A stretch of DNA of 64,000 bases, taken from contig JBJOPS010000008.1 in NCBI GenBank assembly GCA_046050465.1, forward strand, positions 29,040-93,039, in the 5' to 3' direction. This document shows, piece by piece, positions 18,864 through 26,818 of this stretch (its first letter is position 1; each line of letters opens with the position of its first letter). The notes below the pieces were generated by a model, which made no database searches, was not told the origin of the DNA, and saw only the letters and a list, made by a program, of their open reading frames with translations. The DNA comes from Egaibacter sp046050465. GTDB taxonomy: Bacteria > Pseudomonadota > Gammaproteobacteria > Burkholderiales > Burkholderiaceae_C. A program made the translations under genes and the position numbers.

Positions 18864-19295
18864 TTACTTTCCTCGACCTCGTGCCGTTGACTGCGTGGCA
18901 AATGTGATTTGCACGAGGCCAGCCGCGCGAGCTGCCTCCATCACCGTGACGACTGCCTGGTGCTTGGCGCTGGCATCTGCACTGATGACGACCACGGTCT
19001 CCTTGCCGGCCTTGGCGCCTTCAGCCAACGCGGCACTCAGTGAGGCCACGTCGCGGCCCGCCACGGGTGCCTTGTTCACGCCATAGGCGCCATCACTGGT
19101 GATCGAGACCAGCAATTCCTTTGGGTAATCGCGCTGCACATCGGCATCGGCCACCGGCAGTTTGAGCTGAAGTTCGGTGAACTTGCTGTAGGTGGTGGAC
19201 AGCATAAGAAAGATCAGTACCACCAGTAGCACGTCAATGAACGGAATCAGGTTGATCTCGGGCTCTTCGCGCGAGGATGTGCCACGAAAATTCAT
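18864..19295 (-). CDS. exbD: ExbD/TolR family biopolymer transport protein
   Basis: Single-pass inner-membrane protein that works with the ExbB-type partner to couple the proton gradient to energised outer-membrane processes. The N-terminal cytoplasmic stretch [20 protein letters not shown] contains the conserved membrane Asp of ExbD/TolR; the rest is the periplasmic domain. The length is 143 aa. The start overlaps the exbB-type stop (ATGA at 19292-19295), so the pair is translationally coupled. There is no TonB nearby; the pair sits with LPS genes, as is frequent in proteobacteria. Confidence 0.93.
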   Translation of the reverse strand: MNFRGTSSREEPEINLIPFIDVLLVVLIFLMLSTTYSKFTELQLKLPVADADVQRDYPKELLVSITSDGAYGVNKAPVAGRDVASLSAALAEGAKAGKETVVVISADASAKHQAVVTVMEAARAAGLVQITFATQSTARGRGK

Positions 19296-19924
19296 GGTTT
19301 ACGCAGGTTCACCAAATGCCGTGCCAGTCGTTCGGATGCCAACTCCAAAGTGAGCAGGTAGTGGTCCACTCGTGCCCGGAAATAACGCCAGAAGATCAGT
19401 GACGGAATGGCAATGATCAAACCAAACGCCGTGTTGTATAGCGCCACCGAAATGCCATGCGCCAGTTGTGCCGGGTTTCCACCGGCTGCACCACCTGTAC
19501 CACTTTGGGCACTGAAAATTTCGATCATTCCTACCACGGTGCCAAACAGACCCAACAAAGGAGCCGCCGACGCAATTGTTGCCAAGGCGCTGAGGTATTT
19601 TTCTAGCTGATGGGCCACCAGCCGCCCACAGCCTTCCATCGTGGCTCGCAGGTCCGTCTCTGTACAGCGTGGGTTGGCGTACATAGCCCTCAAACCGCTG
19701 GACAATACTTCACCCATGGCCGAATTGCGTTCCAGCTGTCCAATGATGTCCGTGCCCGGAATGCCAGTGCGGGAAACCCCCAGCACCTCGTCAAGGAGTT
19801 TGGGAGGGGCGATTTTGCTGGTCTTTAGGCTGATGAAACGCTCAATGATGAGGGCCATCGCCAGTACTGAGCAGGCGATCAGGGGCCAAATAGGCCAGCC
19901 AGCGGCTTGTATGATTGAAAACAA
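19292..19924 (-). CDS. exbB: MotA/TolQ/ExbB proton channel family protein
   Basis: Inner-membrane proton-channel subunit of 210 aa. The first transmembrane segment is GWPIWPLIACSVLAMALIIE, and the conserved pore helices follow around ATIASAAPLLGLFGTVVGMIEIF and GISVALYNTAFGLIIAIPSLIF. First gene of the minus-strand operon with exbD, lpxK, the Trm112-like gene and kdsB. The partner protein (TonB-like or other) is not in the window, so the energised receptor is unknown. The promoter must lie in the 19925-20283 gap. Confidence 0.93.
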   Translation of the reverse strand: MFSIIQAAGWPIWPLIACSVLAMALIIERFISLKTSKIAPPKLLDEVLGVSRTGIPGTDIIGQLERNSAMGEVLSSGLRAMYANPRCTETDLRATMEGCGRLVAHQLEKYLSALATIASAAPLLGLFGTVVGMIEIFSAQSGTGGAAGGNPAQLAHGISVALYNTAFGLIIAIPSLIFWRYFRARVDHYLLTLELASERLARHLVNLRKP

Positions 19925-20283
19925 TGGACGTCTCCGCGCAAGATGAAAAATGCCCTGCGATTATGGCCCACATGATGTGGTTACCGGCGGCGACCAATAA
20001 GTTCGCATTGGCATCAGCCGGGATCAGCAGAGATTTTCACCACAGAGGTTATAAATAATTTTGTGCAGAAGTCGGGTTGCATTCGAGTCGGCTTCGTGCC
20101 GGGCTGTACATGCTGCAGATGGGTGACTTTTGGAGCAATAAAACAAATGAAATCATATGCTTGCAATGTGTACCCCTACTTGCCAGAGTCCTTTGGCCGG
20201 GTGATTGGTCGCTTGCGTACCATGGGCGATTTGTCCAGAGATTCTCAGCCAGGCAAATCTGCGGGTGTTGTCCCGACCGGTGC
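19925..20283. other. Intergenic region between exbB and xseA (no gene found)
   Basis: This 359-nt gap between divergent genes should contain both promoters. An AT-rich stretch TTATAAATAATTTTG at about 20050-20064 is a possible core. Short open frames on both strands (for example 20063-20296 plus and 20049-20294 minus) show no recognisable protein features, and I do not call them genes. Confidence 0.5.
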
Positions 20284-21633
20284 ATGTCCAGCATAAGCGT
20301 TCACACATCGGGTGCGCGCGTCTGGCAGGTCGGTGCGCTGTGCCGTGCCGTGGCCGATGCGCTGGACGCACGGTTCAACCCCCTGGCCGTGCGTGGTGAG
20401 ATCACCGGTTTTTCGCGGGCGGCCAGCGGTCACTGCTACCTGTCGCTGAAGGACGAGACCGGCCAGATTCGCTGCGCCATGTTCAAACGCGCCGCCAGTC
20501 TGCTGGATTTTTCGCCACGTGACGGCGAGCTGGTAGAGGTGCGCGGCCGCCTGGGCGTGTACGAGCCGCGCGGCGACCTGCAACTGATCATCGAGAGCAT
20601 GAGTCGCGCAGGCCAAGGCAATCTGTTCGAGCAGTTTGTGCGGCTGAAGGAAAAGCTGGAAGGCGAAGGCCTGTTTGATGCCGGCCGCAAGCGCAGCCTG
20701 CCGCTGGCGCCACGCGGCATTGGTGTGGTCACCTCGCTGGGCGCGGCGGCTCTGCATGACGTGGTGACCGCGCTGCAGCGGCGGGTTCCCCATATCCCGG
20801 TGGTGGTGGCACCGGCGTCGGTGCAGGGGGCGGGTGCACCCGGTGAACTGGTCAAGGCGCTATCAAATCTATATCTGCTCACGCAAGAGGGACGAGGGCT
20901 GGAGGCCGATTTGGCATCCAAAACAGGCCAATTTTTACCTGAATCAGACAAGCCCGTGGTGGACGTCATCTTGTTGGTGCGCGGCGGCGGTTCCATGGAA
21001 GACCTGTGGGCGTTCAACGACGAGCAACTTGCCCGCACCATTGTGCGAAGCCCGGTACCGGTGATTGCCGGAGTGGGACATGAGACCGATTTCACGATTG
21101 CCGATTTCTGTGCTGATCTGCGCGCCCCCACGCCCACCGCTGCTGCCGAGCTGGTGTCCCAGCCGCGCGACGTGTGGCTGGGCGCGGTGGATTTCATGCA
21201 GGATCGCCTGACCGATGCCCTGCAGCGCCACGTTGATACCCAGAGCCAGCGGCTGGACACCGTCACGGCGCGGTTGGGGCGCCCCTCCGCACTGGCGGCG
21301 CGCCAGCGGCTGGCACTGGCGTCCAGTGCCCAGCGATTGGCCTTTGCCTCGCACTTGTTCCTGCGCCAGAAAAAGCAGGATGTGCAGCAGTTGCAGACCC
21401 GGTTGCCAGACCAGTTGCAGCAGCGCCTGCAGCGCCAGCGTGACCGGCTCGACCGCGCCGCCGTGCGCCTGGGCCTGCTGGACCCTACGCTCGTGCTGCA
21501 GCGCGGTTACGCCTGGCTGGCCACCGCGCAGGGCCAGGCCCTCACCAGCGTGAGCCAGATGCGCCCCGGGCAAGATGTACGGGCCACGCTGGCCGACGGC
21601 GTGGTGGATTTGACCGTGGCCCGACCCCATTAG
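20284..21633 (+). CDS. xseA: Exodeoxyribonuclease VII large subunit
   Basis: With XseB, degrades single-stranded DNA into oligonucleotides. An N-terminal OB-fold ([22 protein letters not shown]) is followed by the catalytic domain ([45 protein letters not shown]) and a long C-terminal coiled coil. At 449 aa it is normal in length. The frame is open 69 codons further upstream but only the part from ATG 20284 resembles the family. Residues about 192-208 ([17 protein letters not shown]) are encoded by a 48-nt repeat that uses a different frame from other copies. It lies upstream of sodB. Confidence 0.96.
   Translation: MSSISVHTSGARVWQVGALCRAVADALDARFNPLAVRGEITGFSRAASGHCYLSLKDETGQIRCAMFKRAASLLDFSPRDGELVEVRGRLGVYEPRGDLQLIIESMSRAGQGNLFEQFVRLKEKLEGEGLFDAGRKRSLPLAPRGIGVVTSLGAAALHDVVTALQRRVPHIPVVVAPASVQGAGAPGELVKALSNLYLLTQEGRGLEADLASKTGQFLPESDKPVVDVILLVRGGGSMEDLWAFNDEQLARTIVRSPVPVIAGVGHETDFTIADFCADLRAPTPTAAAELVSQPRDVWLGAVDFMQDRLTDALQRHVDTQSQRLDTVTARLGRPSALAARQRLALASSAQRLAFASHLFLRQKKQDVQQLQTRLPDQLQQRLQRQRDRLDRAAVRLGLLDPTLVLQRGYAWLATAQGQALTSVSQMRPGQDVRATLADGVVDLTVARPH
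20858..20905 (+). repeat. 48-nt dispersed repeat, copy 4 (inside xseA)
   Basis: Forward copy: GCTATCAAATCTATATCTGC, then CGCA, then GACGAGGGCTGGAGG, gap-free against the other copies, with similarity continuing to about 20930. It is read in the CTA TCA frame. Where other copies have TAGCTG this one has TATCTG, which removes an in-frame TAG stop. Confidence 0.85.
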
Positions 21634-21718
21634 ATGCGAAGCGGGCAGGGTTTTAGGCAAAGTTCCTACAATCAGCGTTCGCCCAACAAGTTCGAACAAC
21701 AACCTTCACGAGGAAATC

Positions 21719-22300
21719 ATGGAACACACCCTGCCTGCACTGCCGTACGCGATTGACGCCCTGGCCCCCAACTACTCGAAAGAGACGCTGGAATACCACC
21801 ATGGCAAGCACCACAACGCCTATGTGGTCAACCTCAACAACCTGCAAAAGGGCACCGAGTTCGAGAGCATGACGCTCGAAGAAATCATCAAGAAGTCCAG
21901 CGGCGGCGTGTACAACAACTCGGCCCAGATCTGGAACCACACCTTCTTCTGGAACTGCATGAAACCCGCCGGTGGTGGCGAGCCATCCGGCAAACTGGCC
22001 GCTGCCATCAGCGCCAAGTGGGGCTCTTATGCCGCGTTCAAGGAAGCGTTTGTCAAGAGCGCCGTAGGCAACTTCGGCTCCGGCTGGACCTGGCTGGTCA
22101 AGAAGCCGGACGGCACCGTGGACATCGTGAACACCGGCGCCGCCGGCACCCCGCTGACCACGGCCGACAAGGCCCTGCTGACAGTGGATGTGTGGGAACA
22201 CGCCTACTACATCGACTACCGCAACATGCGCCCGAAGTTTGTCGAGACATTCCTGGACAAGCTGGTGAACTGGGGCTTTGCCGAAGCCAATTTCGCCTGA
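21719..22300 (+). CDS. sodB: Superoxide dismutase, Fe type
   Basis: Converts superoxide to peroxide and oxygen in the cytoplasm. Metal ligands are His27, His74, Asp157 and His161, and the Fe-type signature [10 protein letters not shown] surrounds His74. At 193 aa it is the same length as E. coli SodB. The ATG at 21719 has GAGGA about 6 nt upstream. A possible -10 box TACAAT is at 21667-21672. It marks the last housekeeping gene before the metal/envelope cluster. The 148 nt after it hold no recognisable feature. Confidence 0.97.
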   Translation: MEHTLPALPYAIDALAPNYSKETLEYHHGKHHNAYVVNLNNLQKGTEFESMTLEEIIKKSSGGVYNNSAQIWNHTFFWNCMKPAGGGEPSGKLAAAISAKWGSYAAFKEAFVKSAVGNFGSGWTWLVKKPDGTVDIVNTGAAGTPLTTADKALLTVDVWEHAYYIDYRNMRPKFVETFLDKLVNWGFAEANFA

Positions 22301-22448
22301 TTGGTGAATGTCATCCACTTGGACCACTTTTTTAACCTGCTGGCGTGAAACAGCTCCAATATCCTGCATCCTGCCTGCTCTGACCCTGGTCCTGCTCTGG
22401 TTCGGCCAGGGCGGTGGCGACGTATAGCAAAAAGGTCTTCATGGCAGA

Positions 22449-22886
22449 TCAGCGGGCCAGGTGGGGGTGGCAGGCACAGGCCTCGCCGTGTGCGGCGGAC
22501 ACGAGTTCCTTGAGGATGCCGCAATCGGCACCGTCTTCGTCGCAGCGCCCGCAACTGGCCTGGAGTAGCAGCAGCTGTTTTTCCAGCGCGCGCATGCTCT
22601 TGAGCCGTGCACGCACCCGTTCGATCTGCTCCTGTACCAGTTGGTCCACGTCCGGGTGCGGCGCGCCCGGGGCGTCCAGTGCGCCCAGCAAGCGACGGAT
22701 GTCGGCCAGCGGTATTTCCAGCGCACGGCAGTGGCGGATGAAGGCCAGGCGCTCCAGGTGCTCGTCTGCGTAGTTGCGATAGCCATTGTCCTGCCTGGCC
22801 GGTGTCGGCAGCAGAGCCTGTTTCTCGTAGTAACGGATGGTTTCTACATCCACACCAGTGGCTTGAGACAGTTCCTTGATGCGCAT
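22449..22886 (-). CDS. MerR-family heavy-metal regulator (CadR/PbrR type)
   Basis: DNA-binding activator of 145 aa. The N-terminal winged HTH (MRIKELSQATGVDVETIRYYEKQALLP) is typical of Cd/Pb/Zn-responsive MerR proteins, followed by the dimerisation helix and a cysteine-rich metal loop with Cys112, Cys115 and Cys122. It ends in CACHPH, a further possible metal site. In CadR/PbrR proteins a cysteine near position 77-79 completes the site from the other monomer; here the aligned residue is His77. It is divergent from the exporter gene, and the promoter between them (22912-22942) has MerR geometry. The inducing metal is uncertain. Confidence 0.88.
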   Translation of the reverse strand: MRIKELSQATGVDVETIRYYEKQALLPTPARQDNGYRNYADEHLERLAFIRHCRALEIPLADIRRLLGALDAPGAPHPDVDQLVQEQIERVRARLKSMRALEKQLLLLQASCGRCDEDGADCGILKELVSAAHGEACACHPHLAR

Positions 22887-22911
22887 GAGGTCTCTCCGAT
22901 AGTGAGTGGGC

Positions 22912-22942
22912 TTGACTCTGGAGCCGCTCCAGGGTTTTCAAT
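22912..22942 (+). promoter_or_regulatory. MerR-type promoter/operator for the metal cluster
   Basis: The -35 TTGACT (22912-22917) and -10 TTCAAT (22937-22942) are 19 nt apart, the overlong spacing of MerR-activated promoters. The spacer carries a perfect 7-bp dyad CTGGAGC-C-GCTCCAG at 22918-22932. It directs transcription towards the exporter at 22972. Confidence 0.8.
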
Positions 22943-22971
22943 ACCCGTATTCTCACCCTTCAGGAGTCCGC

Positions 22972-23637
22972 ATGTCAGCCCATTGCTGTGAACACGAAAG
23001 TCCCGATCCCGGCCAGATGGGCAACCTCGCGCGTTACCGCCGCGTGTTGTGGGTGGCCTTGCTGGTCAATGCCGCGATGTTCTTGGCCGAACTGGGCGCA
23101 GGCTTCTGGTCGGGCTCACTGTCGCTGCTGGCCGACGCCATCGACTTTGCGGGCGACGCGCTGAACTACGGTGTCTCGCTCGCGGTGCTCACCTCGGCGC
23201 TGGCCTGGCGGGCCCGGGCGGCCATGCTCAAGGCCTTCAGCATGATGGGCTTTGGTGTTTACGTGCTGGGCAGCGTGTTGTGGGCGGTCTGGAGCGGCCG
23301 CGTGCCCGACGCGCCCACCATGGGGGTGGTGGCCTTGCTGGCGCTGCTGGCCAATCTCTCGGTGGCCTGGCTACTCTATGCTTTTCGCGAAGGTGACGCC
23401 AACATGCGCAGCGTCTGGCTGTGCACGCGCAACGACGCCATCGGCAATGTGGCCGTGTTTCTGGCAGCGCTGGGGGTGTTCGGGACCGGCACCGCGTGGC
23501 CCGACCTGCTGGTGGCCTCGCTGATGGCCGGCCTGGCGCTGCACGGTGGCTGGCAGGTGCTGCGTCAGGCGCGAGACGAATTGGGTTGCGGCGGAGCACC
23601 CCACGACGGGCAAGACCACCATGGCCACACCCACTGA
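22972..23637 (+). CDS. Cation diffusion facilitator-type metal exporter (short form)
   Basis: Inner-membrane protein of 221 aa with about six transmembrane helices. The transport-site positions of the CDF family are Asp58/Asp62 in helix 2 (AIDFAGDALN) and Cys151/Asp155 in helix 5 (CTRNDAIGN); the usual His of HxxxD is a Cys here. The cytoplasmic C-terminal domain of typical CDF exporters is missing and is replaced by a short His tail (HDGQDHHGHTH), while the N-terminus starts MSAHCCEHE. CAGGAG lies 5 nt before ATG 22972. First gene of the plus-strand cluster under the MerR-type promoter. Likely exports Cd, Zn, Pb or a similar ion. Confidence 0.87.
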   Translation: MSAHCCEHESPDPGQMGNLARYRRVLWVALLVNAAMFLAELGAGFWSGSLSLLADAIDFAGDALNYGVSLAVLTSALAWRARAAMLKAFSMMGFGVYVLGSVLWAVWSGRVPDAPTMGVVALLALLANLSVAWLLYAFREGDANMRSVWLCTRNDAIGNVAVFLAALGVFGTGTAWPDLLVASLMAGLALHGGWQVLRQARDELGCGGAPHDGQDHHGHTH

Positions 23638-24004
23638 GCCTGTGATGACGGTGTTGTTCGATTCGCACACATTCGGGCTTTTGATGCAGGCTTGCCGCGG
23701 TCTCGACCGGTGTGAAGTGGCGCAGGCCTGGCATCTTCTGGAAGCCATGCATGTGCTCGGGCAGACCCGCCTGCTCCCGCACACGCAGACGCACTGGCTC
23801 ATGCTCGGACTGTCCTGGCGGACAAGGGACTTCGCCGAATGGGTTGGGCAACTCTTTCGTCTGCTGCTGGTGCCGCTGGGGCACCTGCTGGGCCGCTTGC
23901 CCCTGGGCAACAACGGGCGTGCCAGTGTCAGTGCGTTCCAGCCCATGGCGGTACCACCTGCACTGATGGCGACCATCCACCAGTTTCAGTCGTCTTGCCA
24001 CTGA
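23621..24004 (+). CDS. DUF3703 family protein
   Basis: A 127-aa cytoplasmic-looking protein whose middle (AWHLLEAMHVLGQTRLLPHT) and end (LGNNGRASVSAFQPMAVP) match the pattern I know from DUF3703 proteins, which occur beside heavy-metal exporters. It overlaps the exporter gene by 17 nt (start ATG 23621; ATG 23645 is an alternative), so the two are translationally linked. No membrane segment, cysteine cluster or enzyme motif is evident. The role is unknown; the association with metal resistance is by context. Confidence 0.75.
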   Translation: MATPTEPVMTVLFDSHTFGLLMQACRGLDRCEVAQAWHLLEAMHVLGQTRLLPHTQTHWLMLGLSWRTRDFAEWVGQLFRLLLVPLGHLLGRLPLGNNGRASVSAFQPMAVPPALMATIHQFQSSCH

Positions 24005-24070
24005 TCAGTCTGTAGTTCTTGTTGGGTTACTCGTCCCTTTCCGCACTGACTGTCCTACAATCCTGACTTC

Positions 24071-24409
24071 ATGCGCGCCTGTCTGCTTGCCCTTCTGATG
24101 CTGTTTTGCCTGCCCCCCCAGTGGGCCGGTGTAGCCACGGGCACGCCCTGTTCACACGAGCGCTGCACGCTACTGCATGCCGTTCTGGTCGATGCGCCCG
24201 TACAGGCCGTGGCCGATGACGAAATGGATGAGTCCCACGCGCAGCATCCCCATTGTGGAAGTTGTCACACCGGCGCCATGGTCATGTCGGTCAGTGCCTC
24301 CTTCAGTCTGAATGACACAACTACCGGCTTGCTGTCGGGACCAAAGCTCTGGCTCGAGGTTTTGCTGATCGAGCGACCCGAACGTCCCAAGTGGCCCACC
24401 TTGGTCTGA
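24071..24409 (+). CDS. Small periplasmic metal-associated protein (CzcI-like)
   Basis: A 112-aa protein with a clear signal peptide (MRACLLALLMLFCLPPQWAG). The mature part has possible metal ligands: CSHERC, DEMDESHAQHPHCGSCH. It ends in ERPERPKWPTL, an ending that recalls CzcI-family proteins of cobalt-zinc-cadmium resistance loci. CzcI is thought to modulate czc expression, but its function is not settled. The 66-nt gap upstream contains TACAAT at 24056-24061, a possible weak internal promoter. The family assignment is moderate and rests on architecture and the C-terminal motif. Confidence 0.6.
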   Translation: MRACLLALLMLFCLPPQWAGVATGTPCSHERCTLLHAVLVDAPVQAVADDEMDESHAQHPHCGSCHTGAMVMSVSASFSLNDTTTGLLSGPKLWLEVLLIERPERPKWPTLV

Positions 24410-24514
24410 CCAGGGTTCGGGTTCGTTTTCGCGGCATCCATCGCCGTCGCCGATCCCTGTGAAGCGCGCCAACCCGCGTGGTTGGTGATGTCCGTTTTTC
24501 AGAGGGTTTCTTTC

Positions 24515-25024
24515 ATGTCTGTTTTCCCCTGGCGGGGTCGTCCCCGTCTGGCCTGGCTCATTGCTGTGGCCCTGCTCTTGACTCTGGACCAATTGAGCAA
24601 GGCTTGGTTTGCCACCACCATTTCACTGGGCACAGCGGTCGAGGTTTCGTCTTGGTTCAACCTGGTCCATGTGCTCAATACCGGCGCCGCGTTTTCGCTG
24701 CTGGCCGATGCCGGCGGCTGGCAGCGGGTGTTCTTCATCGCCGTCGGCGTGATGGTGGTCGTGCCTATCACCTTCGTCTGCCTGGCGCGGCAGGTCGAAC
24801 CGATCGAACGACTGGCCGGCGCGTTGATCGTAGCCGGCGGCAGTGGCAACCTCATCGACCGCATCGCCAGTGGCGCCGTCACCGACTTTCTCGACCTGCA
24901 CTGGCGTGGCCTGCATTGGCCCGCCTTCAATCTGGCCGACGTGTTCATTGTGGCGGCGGCGGGAGCCTGGGTTCTGATGTCCCTGCGCCGCCCCTCCAAG
25001 ACCGCCTCAGGGGACGCCTCGTGA
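24515..25024 (+). CDS. lspA: Lipoprotein signal peptidase (accessory copy)
   Basis: Membrane aspartyl protease that cleaves the signal peptide of diacylglyceryl-modified prolipoproteins. Four hydrophobic segments are visible. The catalytic aspartates lie in GSGNLIDRIASGAVTDFLDL and FNLADVFI. ATG at 24515 is preferred; further in-frame ATGs at 24482 and 24488 would add a non-family leader. The position inside a metal cluster suggests an additional copy rather than the housekeeping gene. Lead-resistance operons (pbrC) are known to carry such a peptidase. The stop overlaps the dsbB start. Confidence 0.93.
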   Translation: MSVFPWRGRPRLAWLIAVALLLTLDQLSKAWFATTISLGTAVEVSSWFNLVHVLNTGAAFSLLADAGGWQRVFFIAVGVMVVVPITFVCLARQVEPIERLAGALIVAGGSGNLIDRIASGAVTDFLDLHWRGLHWPAFNLADVFIVAAAGAWVLMSLRRPSKTASGDAS

Positions 25025-25437
25025 ACCGCCCGTGGACCTTGCTGCTGCTGGCCTGGCTGATGGCCACCACCGCCACACTGAGCGCACTGTTCCTGGGTGA
25101 GGTCATGGGCATGACCCCCTGCGTGCTGTGCTGGTACCAGCGTATCTTCATGTTCCCACTGGCCATCGTGCTGGGCATCGCCGCCTACCTGGACGATCGC
25201 CGCGGTGCGATCTACGCCCTGTGGCTGTCCTTCGGTGGGCTGGTCATCGCGGCTTACCACACCCTGTTGGTGGGAGGTCTGATACCCAAAGCCTGGGTGC
25301 CCTGCAGCGCTGGCGTGTCCTGCGCGGACCAGAAGCTCGAAATCCTCAACGGCGTCCAGATCCCGTGGCTGTCACTGGCCGCCTTCACGGCCCTGGTGCT
25401 CCTGCTCTTCGTTTACCTCAGAAAGTCCTCCCGATGA
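25021..25437 (+). CDS. dsbB: Disulfide bond formation protein B
   Basis: Inner-membrane oxidoreductase that passes electrons from DsbA-type thiols to quinone. The first redox pair is Cys34-Cys37 (TPCVLCWYQR) and the second periplasmic pair is Cys95/Cys101. Four hydrophobic helices fit in 138 aa, shorter than E. coli DsbB (176 aa). GTG start at 25021 overlaps the lspA stop, and its own stop overlaps the next gene's ATG, so lspA, dsbB and the DsbA-like gene are translationally coupled. Its natural partner is probably the adjacent CETC protein. Confidence 0.9.
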   Translation: MNRPWTLLLLAWLMATTATLSALFLGEVMGMTPCVLCWYQRIFMFPLAIVLGIAAYLDDRRGAIYALWLSFGGLVIAAYHTLLVGGLIPKAWVPCSAGVSCADQKLEILNGVQIPWLSLAAFTALVLLLFVYLRKSSR

Positions 25438-26144
25438 ACTCCAAAAAAATCACCGTCGCCGCCCTGGTCGTGATCGTCGCGCTATTCTTTGTTCTGGGCA
25501 TGAACGCTTACCAGAAGCGTGTGCAACAGTCCCAGGCGGAGAAGGTCAGCCAGGTCATCAGTCAATCCGGCCAGTCCAGCCAACCTGCCCAAAGTCAGGC
25601 CAAGCCCATCGACAACCGGTTGATTCGCTTCCATTCGCCGGTCTTTGGTCTCAGCGCCGCGCCAGTCACCATCGTCGAGTTCTTCGACCCCGCGTGTGAG
25701 ACCTGCCGGGCGTTCTACCCCATCGTCAAGAACATCCTCAAGCAGTACCCGAACGACGTTCGTCTGGTGATCCGCTACGCCCCTTTCCATGCGGGCTCCG
25801 ATCAGGTGGTCAAGCTGCTAGAGGCGGCCAAGCGACAAAACAAATACCAGCCGGTGCTGGAGTCGTTGCTGGCCGCTCAGCCGCAATGGGCCGACCATGG
25901 CAAGCCCAACATCGACCTGGCCTACCAGGCAGCAGAGGCTGCGGGCCTGGACATCAAGAAGGCACAGGCTGACGCCCAGGGATCGGACATCGAGGCGGTG
26001 TTGCAACAGGACATTGAAGACCTGACCGCGCTGGAAGTGACCAAGACGCCCACCTTCTTCGTCAATGGCCGGGGTCTGCCGTCGTTTGGCGATCAGCAAC
26101 TGATGGCCCTCGTGGCAGAAGAAGTGGCCAAAGCCAGGAAGTGA
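25434..26144 (+). CDS. DsbA-like thioredoxin-fold protein, membrane-anchored
   Basis: 236 aa with an N-terminal membrane anchor (residues about 7-24), a Gln/Ser-rich linker and a DsbA/DsbG-type thioredoxin fold. The active site is Cys88-Glu-Thr-Cys91 instead of the CPHC of DsbA, which would alter its redox potential. The cis-Pro segment is KTPTFFVNG. It overlaps dsbB by 4 nt, indicating a dedicated oxidation pair, and lies 1 nt before the SCO-type gene. Possible clients are the SCO protein, the CzcI-like protein or the L,D-transpeptidase cysteine; this is inference. Confidence 0.87.
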   Translation: MNSKKITVAALVVIVALFFVLGMNAYQKRVQQSQAEKVSQVISQSGQSSQPAQSQAKPIDNRLIRFHSPVFGLSAAPVTIVEFFDPACETCRAFYPIVKNILKQYPNDVRLVIRYAPFHAGSDQVVKLLEAAKRQNKYQPVLESLLAAQPQWADHGKPNIDLAYQAAEAAGLDIKKAQADAQGSDIEAVLQQDIEDLTALEVTKTPTFFVNGRGLPSFGDQQLMALVAEEVAKARK

Positions 26145-26145
26145 C

Positions 26146-26781
26146 ATGAACCTGCGTTTTTCATCTCCCTCGGACCAGGCGTCCATCGGTCGCCGCCGCT
26201 TCGTGCAACTGACGCTGGCCGGTGCAGCGCCCGCACTGCTACTGGCGTGTTCACCCGACAAGCCAACCTTCAAGAGCATCGATGTGACCGGCGCTTCCTT
26301 TGCCCAGGGTCTCAAACTCAAGGATCACCATGGCAACGTGAGGAGGATGCAGGACTTTAAGGGCAAGATCGCGGTAGTCTTCTTCGGCTTCGCGCAATGC
26401 CCTGATGTCTGCCCCACGTCCATGACCACCATGACGGAAGTCAAGCGCTTGCTGGGCGCCAAGGGCGACCTGTTGCAGGTGCTTTTCATCACGGTCGATC
26501 CCGAGCGTGACACACAAGCCTTGCTTAAGGAATACATGAGAAGCTTCGACTCGAGCTTTGTTGCCTTGCGGCCTGAGCCCGACGAACTTCAAGGGGTCGC
26601 GGACGATTTCAAGATTTACTACAAGAAAGTGCCTGGACCCACCCTGACCAGCTACACCATGGACCATTCGGCTGGCAAGTACATCTTTGACACCGAAGGT
26701 CGGGTTCGCTTGTTCTCTGCCTACGCAACCGACGCCGCCACCATCGCGTCGGACATCCAGGTTCTTTTGTCTGCTGCTTGA
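26146..26781 (+). CDS. SCO1/SenC family copper-binding thioredoxin-fold lipoprotein
   Basis: 211 aa. The N-terminus GRRRFVQLTLAG followed by LLLACS (lipobox, Cys35) suggests a lipoprotein with Tat-like arginines. The SCO metal site is Cys85-Pro-Asp-Val-Cys89-Pro with the distant histidine His174 in TMDHSAG. SCO proteins deliver copper to cytochrome oxidase or act as thiol-disulfide reductases. No oxidase genes are nearby, so here a copper-handling or thiol role in the metal cluster is more likely. As a predicted lipoprotein it is a possible substrate of the clustered lspA. Confidence 0.9.
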   Translation: MNLRFSSPSDQASIGRRRFVQLTLAGAAPALLLACSPDKPTFKSIDVTGASFAQGLKLKDHHGNVRRMQDFKGKIAVVFFGFAQCPDVCPTSMTTMTEVKRLLGAKGDLLQVLFITVDPERDTQALLKEYMRSFDSSFVALRPEPDELQGVADDFKIYYKKVPGPTLTSYTMDHSAGKYIFDTEGRVRLFSAYATDAATIASDIQVLLSAA

Positions 26782-26818
26782 GGTCTTGTCGCCCGGTGTG
26801 CCAAACGACTGTCCTGTC

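Noticed and set aside
20077..20283. 69-codon N-terminal extension of xseA
   Set aside because: The extra residues do not resemble exonuclease VII; the family N-terminus begins after ATG 20284.
22301..22448. Possible attachment site at the left edge of the metal cluster
   Set aside because: No direct repeat was found that matches the right edge (29071-29244), and no integrase or tRNA is present.
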